Assembly (NCBI GenBank): GCA_963728535.1
Contig: CAVSKK010000001.1
Span: forward strand, 1,116,001 to 1,180,000
From: VAXT01 sp963728535
GTDB taxonomy: Bacteria; Actinomycetota; Thermoleophilia; Gaiellales; Gaiellaceae
Reading direction: 5' to 3'
DNA: 64,000 nucleotides
The notes under the pieces are model-generated. The model searched no databases. It was not told the origin of the DNA and worked only from the letters and a program-made list of their open reading frames with translations. The stretch's first letter is position 1, and each line of letters begins with the position of its first letter. A program made the translations under genes and the position numbers. Below are positions 1 to 9,557 of the stretch, in pieces.

Positions 1-1439
1 TAGCCCACCGCGATGTTGCCGCTCTTGTCCATGGCGGCGCTCGGCATCCACCGGTTCAGCGCGTCAGCGGGCGCGTACGTGCCCTGGTCGCGCATTCCCC
101 AGAGGTCACTGCCTTGCTTCTCCAGGTGGTACCAACGCGCGCCGGCGCGATCGCTGCCGACGTCAACCGAGTGGCTCGTGACGATCGTCTCCCAGCCGCC
201 GAAGTTGCGGTACTGGGCTCGGAACATGATGCGGTCAGACAGTGTCTGGAGCCTGACGCCTGTCCCGGGCTGCGGGATGCAGGCCCCGAAGTCGCAGAGG
301 TTCTCGTCGAAGGCCGCAGCCTGGACGTCGCTCTCGTGCGTGACCGTCATCGACGGCGACCCGTCCCAGTTCACCGTCGCGTTCCAGATCTGGAGCTGGT
401 CGTCCGGAAGGCCGGACCCGTCCTGGTTGATCGAGACGAGCGGTGCCGGCGCGTCGGCCGGAGGCATCGTGTCGCCGTCAGCGTCAGCCGGCATGAGCGG
501 TGACAGGTACGGCTCGATGTCGTTCATGTCCTGGTAGACCATGCGCGCCGCGGGGCAACCATTGGCGATCATCTGGTCGCGCTCGAATGCCCAGACGCCC
601 ACGCCGCCGAACCCAGATGGGGGGAACTGGTTGGCAGTCATCATGTACGCGTTCTGGGACGGCCACACGCCCATCTTCGGGTAGTCGTTGAACTTGGTGT
701 TGTGGACGTTGAACTGGTACGCGCACCAGGTCCCTGTTGCGTCGTCCGAGGTCGAGACGGCGACGCACTGATAGTAGGGAGCGCCCGAGTCGCCGAACTG
801 GCTCGCGACGAAGCGACCGGCATATTGGTCGTAAATGGTGACCGGGTCGCCGGCATTCTCGGTCCCGCAGACCGACAGCCCTGTGAAGAGCTGGTTGCCT
901 GGGCGCGGCGCCTGCAACTGCGCGCCGGTGTTCTTGTCGTAGATCGCGAAATGCAGGTTGACCCACTGCATGTACTGAGTCCCGCCGACGTCGCCGTTTG
1001 TGTCCGGCGGGTAGCAGCCGCACATGTTGTTGACGCCCTCGAAGGTCAGGCTCGGAGCCGGTGTGTTGCTCTTGCCGGGGGTCGTCTGGAGTGCGCCGTC
1101 GCCCTCTGGAAGGCTCTTCAGCGGCACCCTGAGCGGCGGGCCGGCCTCGTTGAGCTCGTTCTGCGGCCGGGTGTTTCGCGGCACGTTCTTGACGCGCGGT
1201 TGCGATCGGATCGCGGGAACGAGAACGCCTTGAGCGATGCTCACCCTCTGCGCAGGCGAAAGCGTCGTCGAGGGGGTTGTGGAACGAACCGCGCTCGCTC
1301 CGCTCGGCGCGAGCGGCGCGGAGCCCACGGCGCGCTCCTGCTTCGCTGCGCCACCGCCCGATCCCATGCTGACGCCAATCGCCGCGACGACACCAGTCAC
1401 CGCAAGCGCCAGTAGGACCCTGACGCGACCTCCCCTCAC
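1..1439 (-). CDS. Secreted protein of the tandem poly-Pro/PASTA family, C-terminus beyond window edge
   Basis: About 479 codons are visible, starting from GTG at 1439 (the same GTG-AGG-GG start context as the paralog starting at 6304). Residues 5-25 form a signal peptide or anchor, followed by a Ser/Pro/Ala-rich linker. The conserved body begins at FDGVNN-type motif FEGVNNMCGCYPPDTNGDV and continues with YDQYAGRF, AFERDQMI, PADADGD, IPQPGT, YRNFGG and the RWM motif. All of these recur in the genes at 1497, 4144 and 6432. By analogy the missing end should hold a proline linker and a PASTA-like tail, but this is not visible. The family has no function that I can name; it is secreted and perhaps cell-surface bound. 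Confidence 0.8.
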   Translation of the reverse strand, partial: MRGGRVRVLLALAVTGVVAAIGVSMGSGGGAAKQERAVGSAPLAPSGASAVRSTTPSTTLSPAQRVSIAQGVLVPAIRSQPRVKNVPRNTRPQNELNEAGPPLRVPLKSLPEGDGALQTTPGKSNTPAPSLTFEGVNNMCGCYPPDTNGDVGGTQYMQWVNLHFAIYDKNTGAQLQAPRPGNQLFTGLSVCGTENAGDPVTIYDQYAGRFVASQFGDSGAPYYQCVAVSTSDDATGTWCAYQFNVHNTKFNDYPKMGVWPSQNAYMMTANQFPPSGFGGVGVWAFERDQMIANGCPAARMVYQDMNDIEPYLSPLMPADADGDTMPPADAPAPLVSINQDGSGLPDDQLQIWNATVNWDGSPSMTVTHESDVQAAAFDENLCDFGACIPQPGTGVRLQTLSDRIMFRAQYRNFGGWETIVTSHSVDVGSDRAGARWYHLEKQGSDLWGMRDQGTYAPADALNRWMPSAAMDKSGNIAVG

Positions 1440-1496
1440 AGCAGGATTGTTAGCACCATCGCCGCCAAAAGCCAAGCGGCTCTCGAGCTTCCCTAT

Positions 1497-4124
1497 TTAG
1501 CGCCGGCCGACTACGAGCTTGACCGGGAAGCCGCGGCGCTTGAGGACGCCCGGCCTCGGGTTCTGGCCGATCACACGGCCGACTCGCCTGGAGCGGGCGC
1601 GGCGGATACGACCCACGGAGCAGCGTGCTCTGCGGATCTTCGTCTTCGCCGCTCCGAGCCTCAGTCCGATCACCCTCGGCACGCGGCAGCGCGCCCGTGG
1701 TGGCGGAGGCGGTGGCGGTGGTGGAGGTGGAGGTGGAGGCGGAGGTGGTGGTGGTGGTGGAGGCGGAGGCGGTGGTGGTGGAGGTGGTGGTGGTGGTGGT
1801 GGCGGCGGCGGAGGTGGCGGTGGAGGAGGCGGCGGAGGCGGAGGTGGTGGTGGCGGTGGCGGTGGTGGCCCGTTCGAACCGCGGAGCCGGAAGACCTGAT
1901 CCGGCGCGGCCGGGTCGAACCCGCAATCAGCGCTTCGCATCCAGCTCGTGCAGCCTGTTCCGAAGCCGTCGCCCACGTTCCTGAAGGCCCCTCCGTTCCC
2001 CGACTGGACTGAGCGGGTCATCCAGCCCCACTGACCGTTCGGGTCGAAGTCGAGGTTCGCCTGCACGGACACCCAGAACGTGCCGCTCTCGAGACCAACG
2101 GGAGAGCTGAGGTCGATGTCGAGGTTCCCGTCGTCGCCCGTGTAGCTCTGAGCAAGTCGCTCGGCGACGAGCGTCCCGGGCAGGTTGCCCGAATCGTTCG
2201 AGAAGAAGCGCGCGTTCACCGAGGCCGCCGGCCCGACGCCGTTGTAGTAGAGGCCCGCAGCATCGACGCCTTCGACCGTCCAGGACGCGCCGGACGGAAC
2301 GACGAAGTCGTCGGCGAGCTCGCTGTCGTAGGAGTCGAGACCCGACTCGAAGTTCTGGGAGGTGATAGCCCCGCCAGTCGAATTGTCGTACTGGTCGTAG
2401 AGGGGCGGCGGTGGTGGCGGCGGAGGCGGTGGCGGAGGCGGCGGTGGAGGTGGCGGCGGGCCGCATTCCGGGAACCGGAAGGACCCGATCCGGGTGCGCC
2501 AATTTGCCCCGCCGGTCGTCTGGTAGTACTCCGTCGTGTACCAGAACGTGCAGTCGTCGTTCGGGTCGATCGCCATCGCGGAGTAGTCGCCCCAGCGGTT
2601 CGACTCGCTCAGCTGCGAGCCGCCGCCGACCATGATCGACTCCTCCCCCTGCGGAAGCGTCCCCGGCGGGTCGCCGACGAGCCTGCCCGTGTAACGGATG
2701 CTCGGATAGGTCGTCGAGCTCGAGACGGAGTAGCCGAGCGCCATGTTCCCGCTCGAGTCCTGCGCGATGCTGCCCATCCAGCGATGGAGCCCGTCGGTCG
2801 GGGCGAACGTCCCCTGCTGGTTGATTCCCCAGCCGCCGCCGCTGTCGGTCAGCTCGTACCACCGGATGCCCGCACGGTTCGATCCCGCTGTGACCGTGTG
2901 GTCGACAACCAGCGTTTGCCAGCCGCCGAAGTTTCGGTACGCGAGCCGGTGCATCAGCCGATCGGAGAGCGGCTCGAGGCCGACGGTCGTGCCGGGCTGC
3001 GGAATGCAGTTCCACGAACCACCGCAGAGATTCGAGCTGAAGGGCGTCGTCGAGAGCTCGGTGTCGTGCGTGACGCTCAGCGATGGCGCGTTCCAGTCGA
3101 TCGTCCCGCTCCACACGCTGAGGCGGTCCGGAGCCCCGTCCCTCATGGAGACGAGCGGGATCGCCGCGCCGTTGGGCGGACCGGTCGCGCCGTCCGCGTC
3201 GGCGGGTAGCAGCGAGCCGAGGCTCGTGTCGACGTCGTACATGTCCTCGTAGACGAAGCGCGCGGGCTGGCAAGCCAGCATCTGGTCGCGCTCGAAGCCG
3301 TAGACGCCCGCCCCTCCCCACCCCGCGTCGTCGAACTGGTTGACCGTCATGAAGAACGCGTTCTGAGCGGGCCAGACGCCGAACTTCGGGTAGTCGCCGA
3401 ACTTCGTCGGGTGGATCAGAAACTCGTAGCCGCACCAGGAGCCGGTCGGGTCGCTCGTCTCCGAGACCGACACGCATTCGTAGTTGCCGAGCGGGCCCGT
3501 TGCGAACTGCGAAGCGAGCCACCGGCCGGAGAACTGGTCGTAGAGGACGACAGGGTCGCCCTGGTTGTGGGTACCGCAGATCGGCGTGCCACCGAAGAGG
3601 AGGTTGTTGTTCGCCGGGCCGTAGGCAACCGTGCCGTCTCGGTTGTAGACCCCGAACGAGACGTTGACGATCTGCATGTAGTGGTTTGGGCCGATGTCGC
3701 CGTTCGTGTCGGGCGGCAGGAGACCGTTTCGGTTCGTCACGCCGTCGAAGCTGACGATCGGCGCCGGCATCGAGTGACCGCCGAAGACCTTCTGGAGCGC
3801 GCCGTCCTTCGAGGGAGCGGGCAGGTCGCCGGGAGTCCGTTCTGCTTCTTTGCCGCCGCGGAGCTGATCGATGGTCTTGTTGCCGTACCACCGCGGAGCA
3901 CCGGGCGGAATCGTCCACAACGGAGGCGAACGATGCGGCCGGGCCACGCCGTGCGACTGGGCCTCGCCGGCCTGCGAACGCGGGGCTCGAGCGGGTAACG
4001 GCGACACTTGCCGTGGCCCGGCAACTTTGGGTCCGGCGCTCTCCGATGACACGAGTGTGAGGCTGCCGATGCCGAAGCCGGCAACCGCACAGACGAGCAG
4101 CAGTCGAGCCCGGCGGGTCCTCAT
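1497..4124 (-). CDS. Secreted protein with two poly-Pro linkers and C-terminal PASTA-like domain
   Basis: The protein has 875 aa. An N-terminal signal peptide (MRTRRARLLLVCAVAGFG) is followed by the family body (about residues 120-550), which carries FDGVTNRNGLLPPDTNGDIG, FERDQML, IPQPGTT, YRNFGGW and RWMGS. A run of 19 prolines leads to an inserted beta-rich domain (YDQYDNSTGGAITSQNF onward, about 575-740) absent from the paralogs. A run of 57 prolines and a roughly 65-residue basic tail follow. The tail matches the PASTA pattern (VPRVIGLRLGAAK, then VGRVIGQNPRPG, then GFPVKLVVG). PASTA domains bind peptidoglycan or muropeptides, so surface attachment is the likely role (inference). It sits 57 bp upstream of the next paralog. 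No catalytic motif was recognised. Confidence 0.85.
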   Translation of the reverse strand: MRTRRARLLLVCAVAGFGIGSLTLVSSESAGPKVAGPRQVSPLPARAPRSQAGEAQSHGVARPHRSPPLWTIPPGAPRWYGNKTIDQLRGGKEAERTPGDLPAPSKDGALQKVFGGHSMPAPIVSFDGVTNRNGLLPPDTNGDIGPNHYMQIVNVSFGVYNRDGTVAYGPANNNLLFGGTPICGTHNQGDPVVLYDQFSGRWLASQFATGPLGNYECVSVSETSDPTGSWCGYEFLIHPTKFGDYPKFGVWPAQNAFFMTVNQFDDAGWGGAGVYGFERDQMLACQPARFVYEDMYDVDTSLGSLLPADADGATGPPNGAAIPLVSMRDGAPDRLSVWSGTIDWNAPSLSVTHDTELSTTPFSSNLCGGSWNCIPQPGTTVGLEPLSDRLMHRLAYRNFGGWQTLVVDHTVTAGSNRAGIRWYELTDSGGGWGINQQGTFAPTDGLHRWMGSIAQDSSGNMALGYSVSSSTTYPSIRYTGRLVGDPPGTLPQGEESIMVGGGSQLSESNRWGDYSAMAIDPNDDCTFWYTTEYYQTTGGANWRTRIGSFRFPECGPPPPPPPPPPPPPPPPPPPLYDQYDNSTGGAITSQNFESGLDSYDSELADDFVVPSGASWTVEGVDAAGLYYNGVGPAASVNARFFSNDSGNLPGTLVAERLAQSYTGDDGNLDIDLSSPVGLESGTFWVSVQANLDFDPNGQWGWMTRSVQSGNGGAFRNVGDGFGTGCTSWMRSADCGFDPAAPDQVFRLRGSNGPPPPPPPPPPPPPPPPPPPPPPPPPPPPPPPPPPPPPPPPPPPPPPPPPPPPPPPPPRARCRVPRVIGLRLGAAKTKIRRARCSVGRIRRARSRRVGRVIGQNPRPGVLKRRGFPVKLVVGRR
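1698..1868 (-). repeat. Coding GGN/CCN repeat: 57 consecutive Pro codons
   Basis: An uninterrupted run of proline codons on the minus strand (seen as GGT/GGC/GGA triplets on plus) separates the domains of the gene at 1497-4124. All four Pro codons are mixed, so it is a protein-level homopolymer and not a simple DNA microsatellite. The long plus-strand glycine ORFs here are shadows. Confidence 0.95.
2403..2459 (-). repeat. Coding repeat: 19 consecutive Pro codons
   Basis: This is the shorter, first proline linker of the same protein. It joins the conserved family body (ending in FPECG) to the extra beta-rich domain (starting LYDQYD). Confidence 0.95.
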
Positions 4125-4143
4125 GCTGTCTCCGTGGCGCTGA

Positions 4144-4344
4144 CTAGCGCCGGCCGACTACGAGTTTGACCGGGAAGCCTCGGCGCTTGACGACGCCGGG
4201 CCTCGGGCTCTGGCCGATCACGCGGCCGACTCGCCGCGAGCGGGCGCGGCGGATGCGGCCGACGGAGCAGCGTGCCCTGCGGATCCTGGTCTTCGCCTGG
4301 CCCAGCCTCAGCCCGATCACCCTCGGCACGCGGCAGCGCGCACG
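4144..4344 (-). repeat. Near-identical PASTA tail DNA shared with 1497-1697 and 6432-6632
   Basis: The last roughly 200 bp of three tandem genes are nearly identical at DNA level, including synonymous positions, and encode the same basic PASTA-like tail. They are more alike than the gene bodies. Recent duplication or gene conversion between tails is the simplest explanation. Confidence 0.8.
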
Positions 4345-4611
<267 letters not shown>

Positions 4612-6373
4612 GCCGCTCGGACAGCTCGGGAACTTGAAGCTTCCGATGCGCGTTCGCCACGGGTTCGTGCCCGTCGTGAGGAGGTATTCCGTCGTGTACC
4701 AGAACGTGCACTCGTCCACGGGGTCCGTCGTCATCATCGAGTAGTCGCCCCAACGGAACCCAGTGCCGGTCTGCGAGCCCGTCCCCATGTGCATGATCGC
4801 CTCGCCCTGGGAGAGCTCGTTCGGCGGATCGCTGGCGAGCCGGCCGGCGTAGCCCACACTCGGGTAGTTAGGGGCGGCCCCGTTTCCAATCGAGTAGCCG
4901 ATCGCGAGGTTGCCGTCCTGGTCCATCGCGGCCGGAGCCCATCCAGCGGTAGAGACCGTCCGCGGGCCCGAACGTGCCCTGATTCTCGATCGCCCAGTTA
5001 CCGCTCGTCTTCCTCATCTCGTACCAGCGGACGCCTGCCCGGTTGCCGTTCGGCGCGTCGGCGTCGACCGTGTGGACGAACGCGAGTCGCCTGGTGGCTG
5101 CCGAAGTTCCGGTACGCCGCCCGGTACATCGGACGGTTCGGTAGAGCATCGACCTTGACGGTCGTGCCGGGCTGCGGGATGCACTGGCGGCCCGGAACAG
5201 CCGATGTTCTGGTCGAACGGCGCCGTCGGGATGTAGCCCTCGCGCACGACGCTGATCGTGGGGGTCGTGCCCCAGGTCATGGTCGCGTTCCAGACGTCGA
5301 TCCGATCTGCCGGGAACCCGGCGCCGTCGTCGTTGTCCGTGACGATCGGCTGTGGCGCGCCGTTCGGCGGCGCCGTAACGCCGTCCGCGTCCGCCGGCAG
5401 CAGCCGCGGAAGCGTCGAATCGAGGGTGACCATGTCCTGGTAGACGAAGCGCGCCGTCGTCGCAGGCGAGCATCCGGTCGCGCTCGAAGCCCCAGACGCC
5501 TTGGCCGCCGTTCGAGTTGAACTGCGGCGCCGTCATCGTGTACGTGTTCTGCCCGGCCAGATCCCGAACTTCGGGTAGTCGTTGAACTTCATCTGGTGGA
5601 CCAGGAACTCGTACGCGCACCAGGAGCCCGTCGGGTCGTCGGTGTCCGAGACCGCGATGCACTGGTAGAAGGGGCCCTGGCTCGTGCTGTTGAACGCGAA
5701 CTGCGACGCCATCCAGCGGCCCGCAAACTGGTCGTAGAGCACGATCGGGTCGCCGTTGTTGTGGGAACCGCAGAACGGCGTGCCCGTGAAGAGCGTGTTG
5801 CCGGGTGGCGGGCCGAGGACCGGTCCACACGCCCGTCTTGCTGTAGATCGCATAGTGGACGTTGACCCACTGCATGTAGTGGTTCGGCCCGACGTCGCCC
5901 TCGGTGTCGGGCGGATAGCAGCCGCACAAGTTGTTGACGCCGTCGAAGTTCAGGATCGGGCCCGGCATGAGGTCGGTCCGCGCGCTGCGCTGGACGGCTC
6001 CGTCGACCGTGCTGCTGCCGGGCGACCGCGGTGGGTAGCTCTCGAACTCCTGCTCCGCCCTCGGCTTGTACTTGAACGGAGCCGGCTCGAGGGTACGGAG
6101 CGCCGGTATCCGGTACGCGCGGGAGAACCCGGTCATCTTCGAGGGCGATGTGCCGACGGTGGTCTTGCCCAATGCCGGCGCGTCTGGCGAGCCCGCTGAA
6201 ACAGTGCTCTGCGCGGGCGTGCCCTTGCCCAGGCTGGCTACCAGAGCAGCGACAAGGAGCGCCAACCCGAGCGCGAGCAAAACCCTGCCCTGCTTCCCCC
6301 TCACGGCCAGGATTGTCGCAGTCGCGCTCGCAAAAGACAAATCGACGCGGGGACTGCCTTTCCTGCAAAAGAA

Positions 6374-6405
6374 AGCGGCCCGGCGAATGTGATCGCCGGG
6401 CCGCT
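6374..6405 (-). terminator. Rho-independent terminator of the 6432-8504 gene
   Basis: A perfect 13-bp stem (AGCGGCCCGGCGA paired with TCGCCGGGCCGCT) has a 6-nt loop. On the minus strand it is followed by TTTCTTTT and lies 26 bp past the stop codon at 6432. This is a textbook intrinsic terminator. Confidence 0.9.
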
Positions 6406-6431
6406 CGGACCTTCGAGTTACGTGGTTGTGC

Positions 6432-8504
6432 CTAGCGCCGGCCGACCACCAGCTTGACCGGGAAGCCGCGGCGCTTGACGACGCCTGGCCTCGGGTTCTG
6501 GCCGATCACACGGCCGACTCGCCTGGAGCGGGCGCGGCGGATGCGACCCACTGAGCAGTTAGCCCTGCGGATCCTCGTCTTCGCCTGGCCGAGCCTCAGG
6601 CCGATCACCCTCGGCACGACGCAGCGCACCTGTGGCGGAGGTGGCGGAGGTGGCGGAGGTGGCGGAGGTGGCGGAGGTGGTGGTGGCGGAGGTGGTGGTG
6701 GCGGAGGCGGTGGTGGCGGAGGTGGCGGAGGTGGTGGTGGCGGAGGTGGCGGAGGTGGCGGTGGTGGCGGCGGGCCGCCACCAGGACAGCTCGGGAACTT
6801 GAAGGAGCCGATTCTGGTCCTCCACTCCGCCGAACCCGTGTCCCGGATGTATTCGTTCGTGAACCAGAAGGTGCAGTCGTCGACAGGATCGGTCGCGATC
6901 ATCGAGTAGTCGCCCCAGCGACCGGCGGTGTGGGTCTGCGAGCCGGTGCCGGCGATGAGCAGCTCCTCGGCCTGCGGGAGCTGGTTCGGCGGATCGGTCG
7001 CGAGCCGGCCGACGTACTTGACGCTCGGGTAGTTCGGCGCGGTCCCGTTGGCGGTCGTGAAGCCGATCGCCATGTTTCCGTCCTGGTCCATGGCCGCGCT
7101 TCCCATCCACCGGTGCAAGCCGTCGGATGGCGCGTACGTGCTCTGCTGGTTGATGCTCCAGTTGCCCGTCGTCTTCGCCAGGTCGTACCAGCGGATCCCG
7201 GCCCGGTCGGAGCCGACGTCGACCGTATGGTTGACGACCATCGACTGGTGGTCACCGAAGTTCCGGTAGGCCATGCGGTACATGAACCGGTCGCCGAGCG
7301 TGTCGAGCTTCTGAGCAGTCCCGGGCTGCGGGACGCACTGGCTGAAGCCGCACAGAATCCCGTCGAACGGCGCTGTCGGGAGGGCGCCTTCGCGAGTCAT
7401 GGTCAGCGTCCCACCTCCGCTCCAGTCCGCAGTCGCATTCCAGACGTCGAGGCGATCCTCCGGGAAGTTCGGCGGATCCCAAGCCGCGTCGTCGACCTCG
7501 ATCATCGGAGCGGGTGCATTCGCAGGCGGCAGGGTCGGGCCGTCTGCATCCGCCGGAAGCATGCCGCCCCAGAGGGCAGGTGCCTCGGTGAACATGTCCC
7601 TGTAGAGCATCCGCGCGGCGCCGCAGGCGATCATCTGGTCGCGCTCGAACGCCATGATGCCGACACCGCCCCAGCCGAAGCTGGGCGCGACGAACTGGTT
7701 GATCGTGGCCATGTAGGCGTTCTGGGTCGGCCAGACCCCGAACTTGGGATAGTCGTTGAGCTTGTTCGCGGACACCGTGTACTGGTAACCGCACCAGGTC
7801 CCGGACGGGTCGCTGGAGCTCGAGACTGCAATGCACTGGTAGAAGGGCCCGTTCGGGAAGTTCGGGAACGCAAACTGTGACGCCATCCAGCGGCCCGAGT
7901 ACTGGTCGTAGAGCACGACCGGGTCGCCGTCGTTGTTGTCACGGCAGATGGGGGCGTTCGAATTGTTCGCCCACAATGCATTCCCGGGAAGCGTCGCGCC
8001 GACCTGCGTGCCCGTCTTCGTGTAGATGGCGAAATGGGTGTTGACCCACTGCATGTAGTGATTCGGCCCCACGTCTCCATCCGTGTCCGGCGGGAGGCAG
8101 CCGCAGACTCGCGCAACGCCGTCGAAGTTCTGGAGCGGCGAAGGCATCTGGCCACCGCCGGCCTTCCTCTGAACCGCTGCCGTGCGGCCGGAAGATGGGA
8201 GAGATCCGAGCGCCTCGCCCCTCGACACCTCGATCTTGTTGTGGTGCTTGCCGGGCTTGACGTTGCGGAGGTCGCGAAGCGGCCGTGTGAGGCCTGGCAA
8301 CGCGAGCTCAGTCCTCTGAGCAGGCGATGACTTCAACGCGCTGCCCGTGGACGCACTTGCCTGGGTTCCCCCAGCAACGCGTGGAGCAATGCGCTGCGTG
8401 GACTGATTCTTTCCCGCCCCGTTCGTCATGCCAATGCCGACGAACAGGCCGGCGATTACCGTCGCGCCCGCGAGCGCGACCCAAAGTCGTGCGTATTTGC
8501 GCAA
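6432..8504 (-). CDS. Secreted protein with 47-Pro linker and C-terminal PASTA-like domain
   Basis: The protein has 690 aa and a TTG start preceded by a GAGGGGGAA ribosome site. A signal peptide (about 5-30) is followed by a Ser/Thr/Arg-rich linker. The body (about 125-570) has FDGVARVCGCLPPDTDGDVGP, YDQYSGRWMASQF, FERDQMIACG, PADADGP, VPQPGT, YRNFGDHQ, RWMGSAAMDQDG and RWGDYSM. Cysteine pairs recur across paralogs and suggest disulfides in the extracellular protein. The poly-Pro run leads to a basic PASTA-like tail of about 65 residues. It is the first gene of the tandem set and divergent from livH. The function of the body is unknown to me. Confidence 0.88.
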   Translation of the reverse strand: MRKYARLWVALAGATVIAGLFVGIGMTNGAGKNQSTQRIAPRVAGGTQASASTGSALKSSPAQRTELALPGLTRPLRDLRNVKPGKHHNKIEVSRGEALGSLPSSGRTAAVQRKAGGGQMPSPLQNFDGVARVCGCLPPDTDGDVGPNHYMQWVNTHFAIYTKTGTQVGATLPGNALWANNSNAPICRDNNDGDPVVLYDQYSGRWMASQFAFPNFPNGPFYQCIAVSSSSDPSGTWCGYQYTVSANKLNDYPKFGVWPTQNAYMATINQFVAPSFGWGGVGIMAFERDQMIACGAARMLYRDMFTEAPALWGGMLPADADGPTLPPANAPAPMIEVDDAAWDPPNFPEDRLDVWNATADWSGGGTLTMTREGALPTAPFDGILCGFSQCVPQPGTAQKLDTLGDRFMYRMAYRNFGDHQSMVVNHTVDVGSDRAGIRWYDLAKTTGNWSINQQSTYAPSDGLHRWMGSAAMDQDGNMAIGFTTANGTAPNYPSVKYVGRLATDPPNQLPQAEELLIAGTGSQTHTAGRWGDYSMIATDPVDDCTFWFTNEYIRDTGSAEWRTRIGSFKFPSCPGGGPPPPPPPPPPPPPPPPPPPPPPPPPPPPPPPPPPPPPPPPPPPPPPPQVRCVVPRVIGLRLGQAKTRIRRANCSVGRIRRARSRRVGRVIGQNPRPGVVKRRGFPVKLVVGRR
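6633..6773 (-). repeat. Coding repeat: 47 consecutive Pro codons
   Basis: This is the proline linker of the 6432-8504 protein, between a PGGG turn and the QVRC start of the PASTA-like tail. Confidence 0.95.
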
Positions 8505-8621
8505 AATTCCCCCTCGGTCCCCGAATGACGTGTGAGACCCATTAATAGCACGGGATCGAGGATCGCCTATGGGCCGAACGGCCTATCTTTCCCAGACTGC
8601 TGGCCTAAGTAGGGTCCGCCC

Positions 8622-9557
8622 GTGAGCCTCGTCGTCCAGGTCATCGTCACCGGGCTCGCCGCGGGTGGTGTCTACGGCATCTTCGCCGTCGGGCACTCCC
8701 TGATCTACCGGCTGACGGGGATCGTTTACTTCGCATTCGGCGACCTCGTCGCGTTCGCCGTCTTCGTCACCTTGCTCGTTGCCGCCGGCACCGCGCCCGT
8801 GAGCCAGACGAGTCTGGCGCCCGGACGATTCCTGATCTCGCTCGCCGTCGCGCTGGCCGCCTGTATCGGGCTGGGAGCAGCGACCTACGTCCTCTTCATC
8901 GAGCCCCACCTCCTGCGCGGCTCGACCCTGGGCTGGGTTGCCGCGACCCTTGCGATCGCGTTCGCCCTCCGGGGCATGATCGGCGCGACCTTCACCCGTC
9001 CGGCGTATGTCTTCCCGGACCCGATTCCGTTCGACGAGATCGGTCGCGACGGCATCGTCACGATCGCCGGAGCGAGCGTCCAGGTTCGTTCGTTCTTCGT
9101 CATCGCACTGGCCGCGGCGCTCGCCGCGCTGGCGGCCTGGGTTCTCGAGCGCACGAGGTACGGGCGGGCGCTTCAGGCGATCTCCTCGGACGTCGAAGGA
9201 GCCCGGTTCGTCGGACTGCCAGTCGAAGGGCTCGTCGCACTGACGTTCGGCGCCGTCGGCGGACTGGCGGCGCTGGCCGCCGTCGCAGCCGCTCCGTCCG
9301 CGCCGTTCACAGTCGACACGGGCACCTTGCTCGGCCTGAAAGGGCTCGTCGCCGCCCTGATCGTCCGGTTCGGATCTCCATGGGCCGCTTTTGCCGCGGG
9401 CCTGGGAGTCGGAGTCGCGGAGGCGGCGATCGACAACCTCCGCATCGGAGACTTCGGCCTCGGGCCTCAGTACGGCGAGATCCTTCCGCTCGCCGTCGCC
9501 CTCGGCCTGATCGCCTACCGCTCGCTTCGCTCCGACGCGGTGTTGGGTCGCGCATGA
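8622..9557 (+). CDS. Branched-chain amino acid-type ABC permease (LivH family)
   Basis: The protein has 311 aa, a GTG start and about eight hydrophobic segments. It has the LivH-type N-terminus (ITGLAAGGVYGIFAVGHSLIY, then FGDLVAF) and the ERTRYGRALQAISSD loop that contacts the ATPase. It forms one half of the membrane channel of a HAAT-family importer for branched-chain or related hydrophobic amino acids or amides. Its stop overlaps the ATG of the next gene (ATGA), so they are translationally coupled. The true substrate cannot be read from the sequence. Confidence 0.88.
   Translation: MSLVVQVIVTGLAAGGVYGIFAVGHSLIYRLTGIVYFAFGDLVAFAVFVTLLVAAGTAPVSQTSLAPGRFLISLAVALAACIGLGAATYVLFIEPHLLRGSTLGWVAATLAIAFALRGMIGATFTRPAYVFPDPIPFDEIGRDGIVTIAGASVQVRSFFVIALAAALAALAAWVLERTRYGRALQAISSDVEGARFVGLPVEGLVALTFGAVGGLAALAAVAAAPSAPFTVDTGTLLGLKGLVAALIVRFGSPWAAFAAGLGVGVAEAAIDNLRIGDFGLGPQYGEILPLAVALGLIAYRSLRSDAVLGRA

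Noticed and set aside
1519..1899. Long plus-strand glycine-rich ORFs here and at 4166-4744 and 6454-6909
   Set aside because: They are antisense readings of the poly-proline linkers and PASTA tails of clear minus-strand genes.
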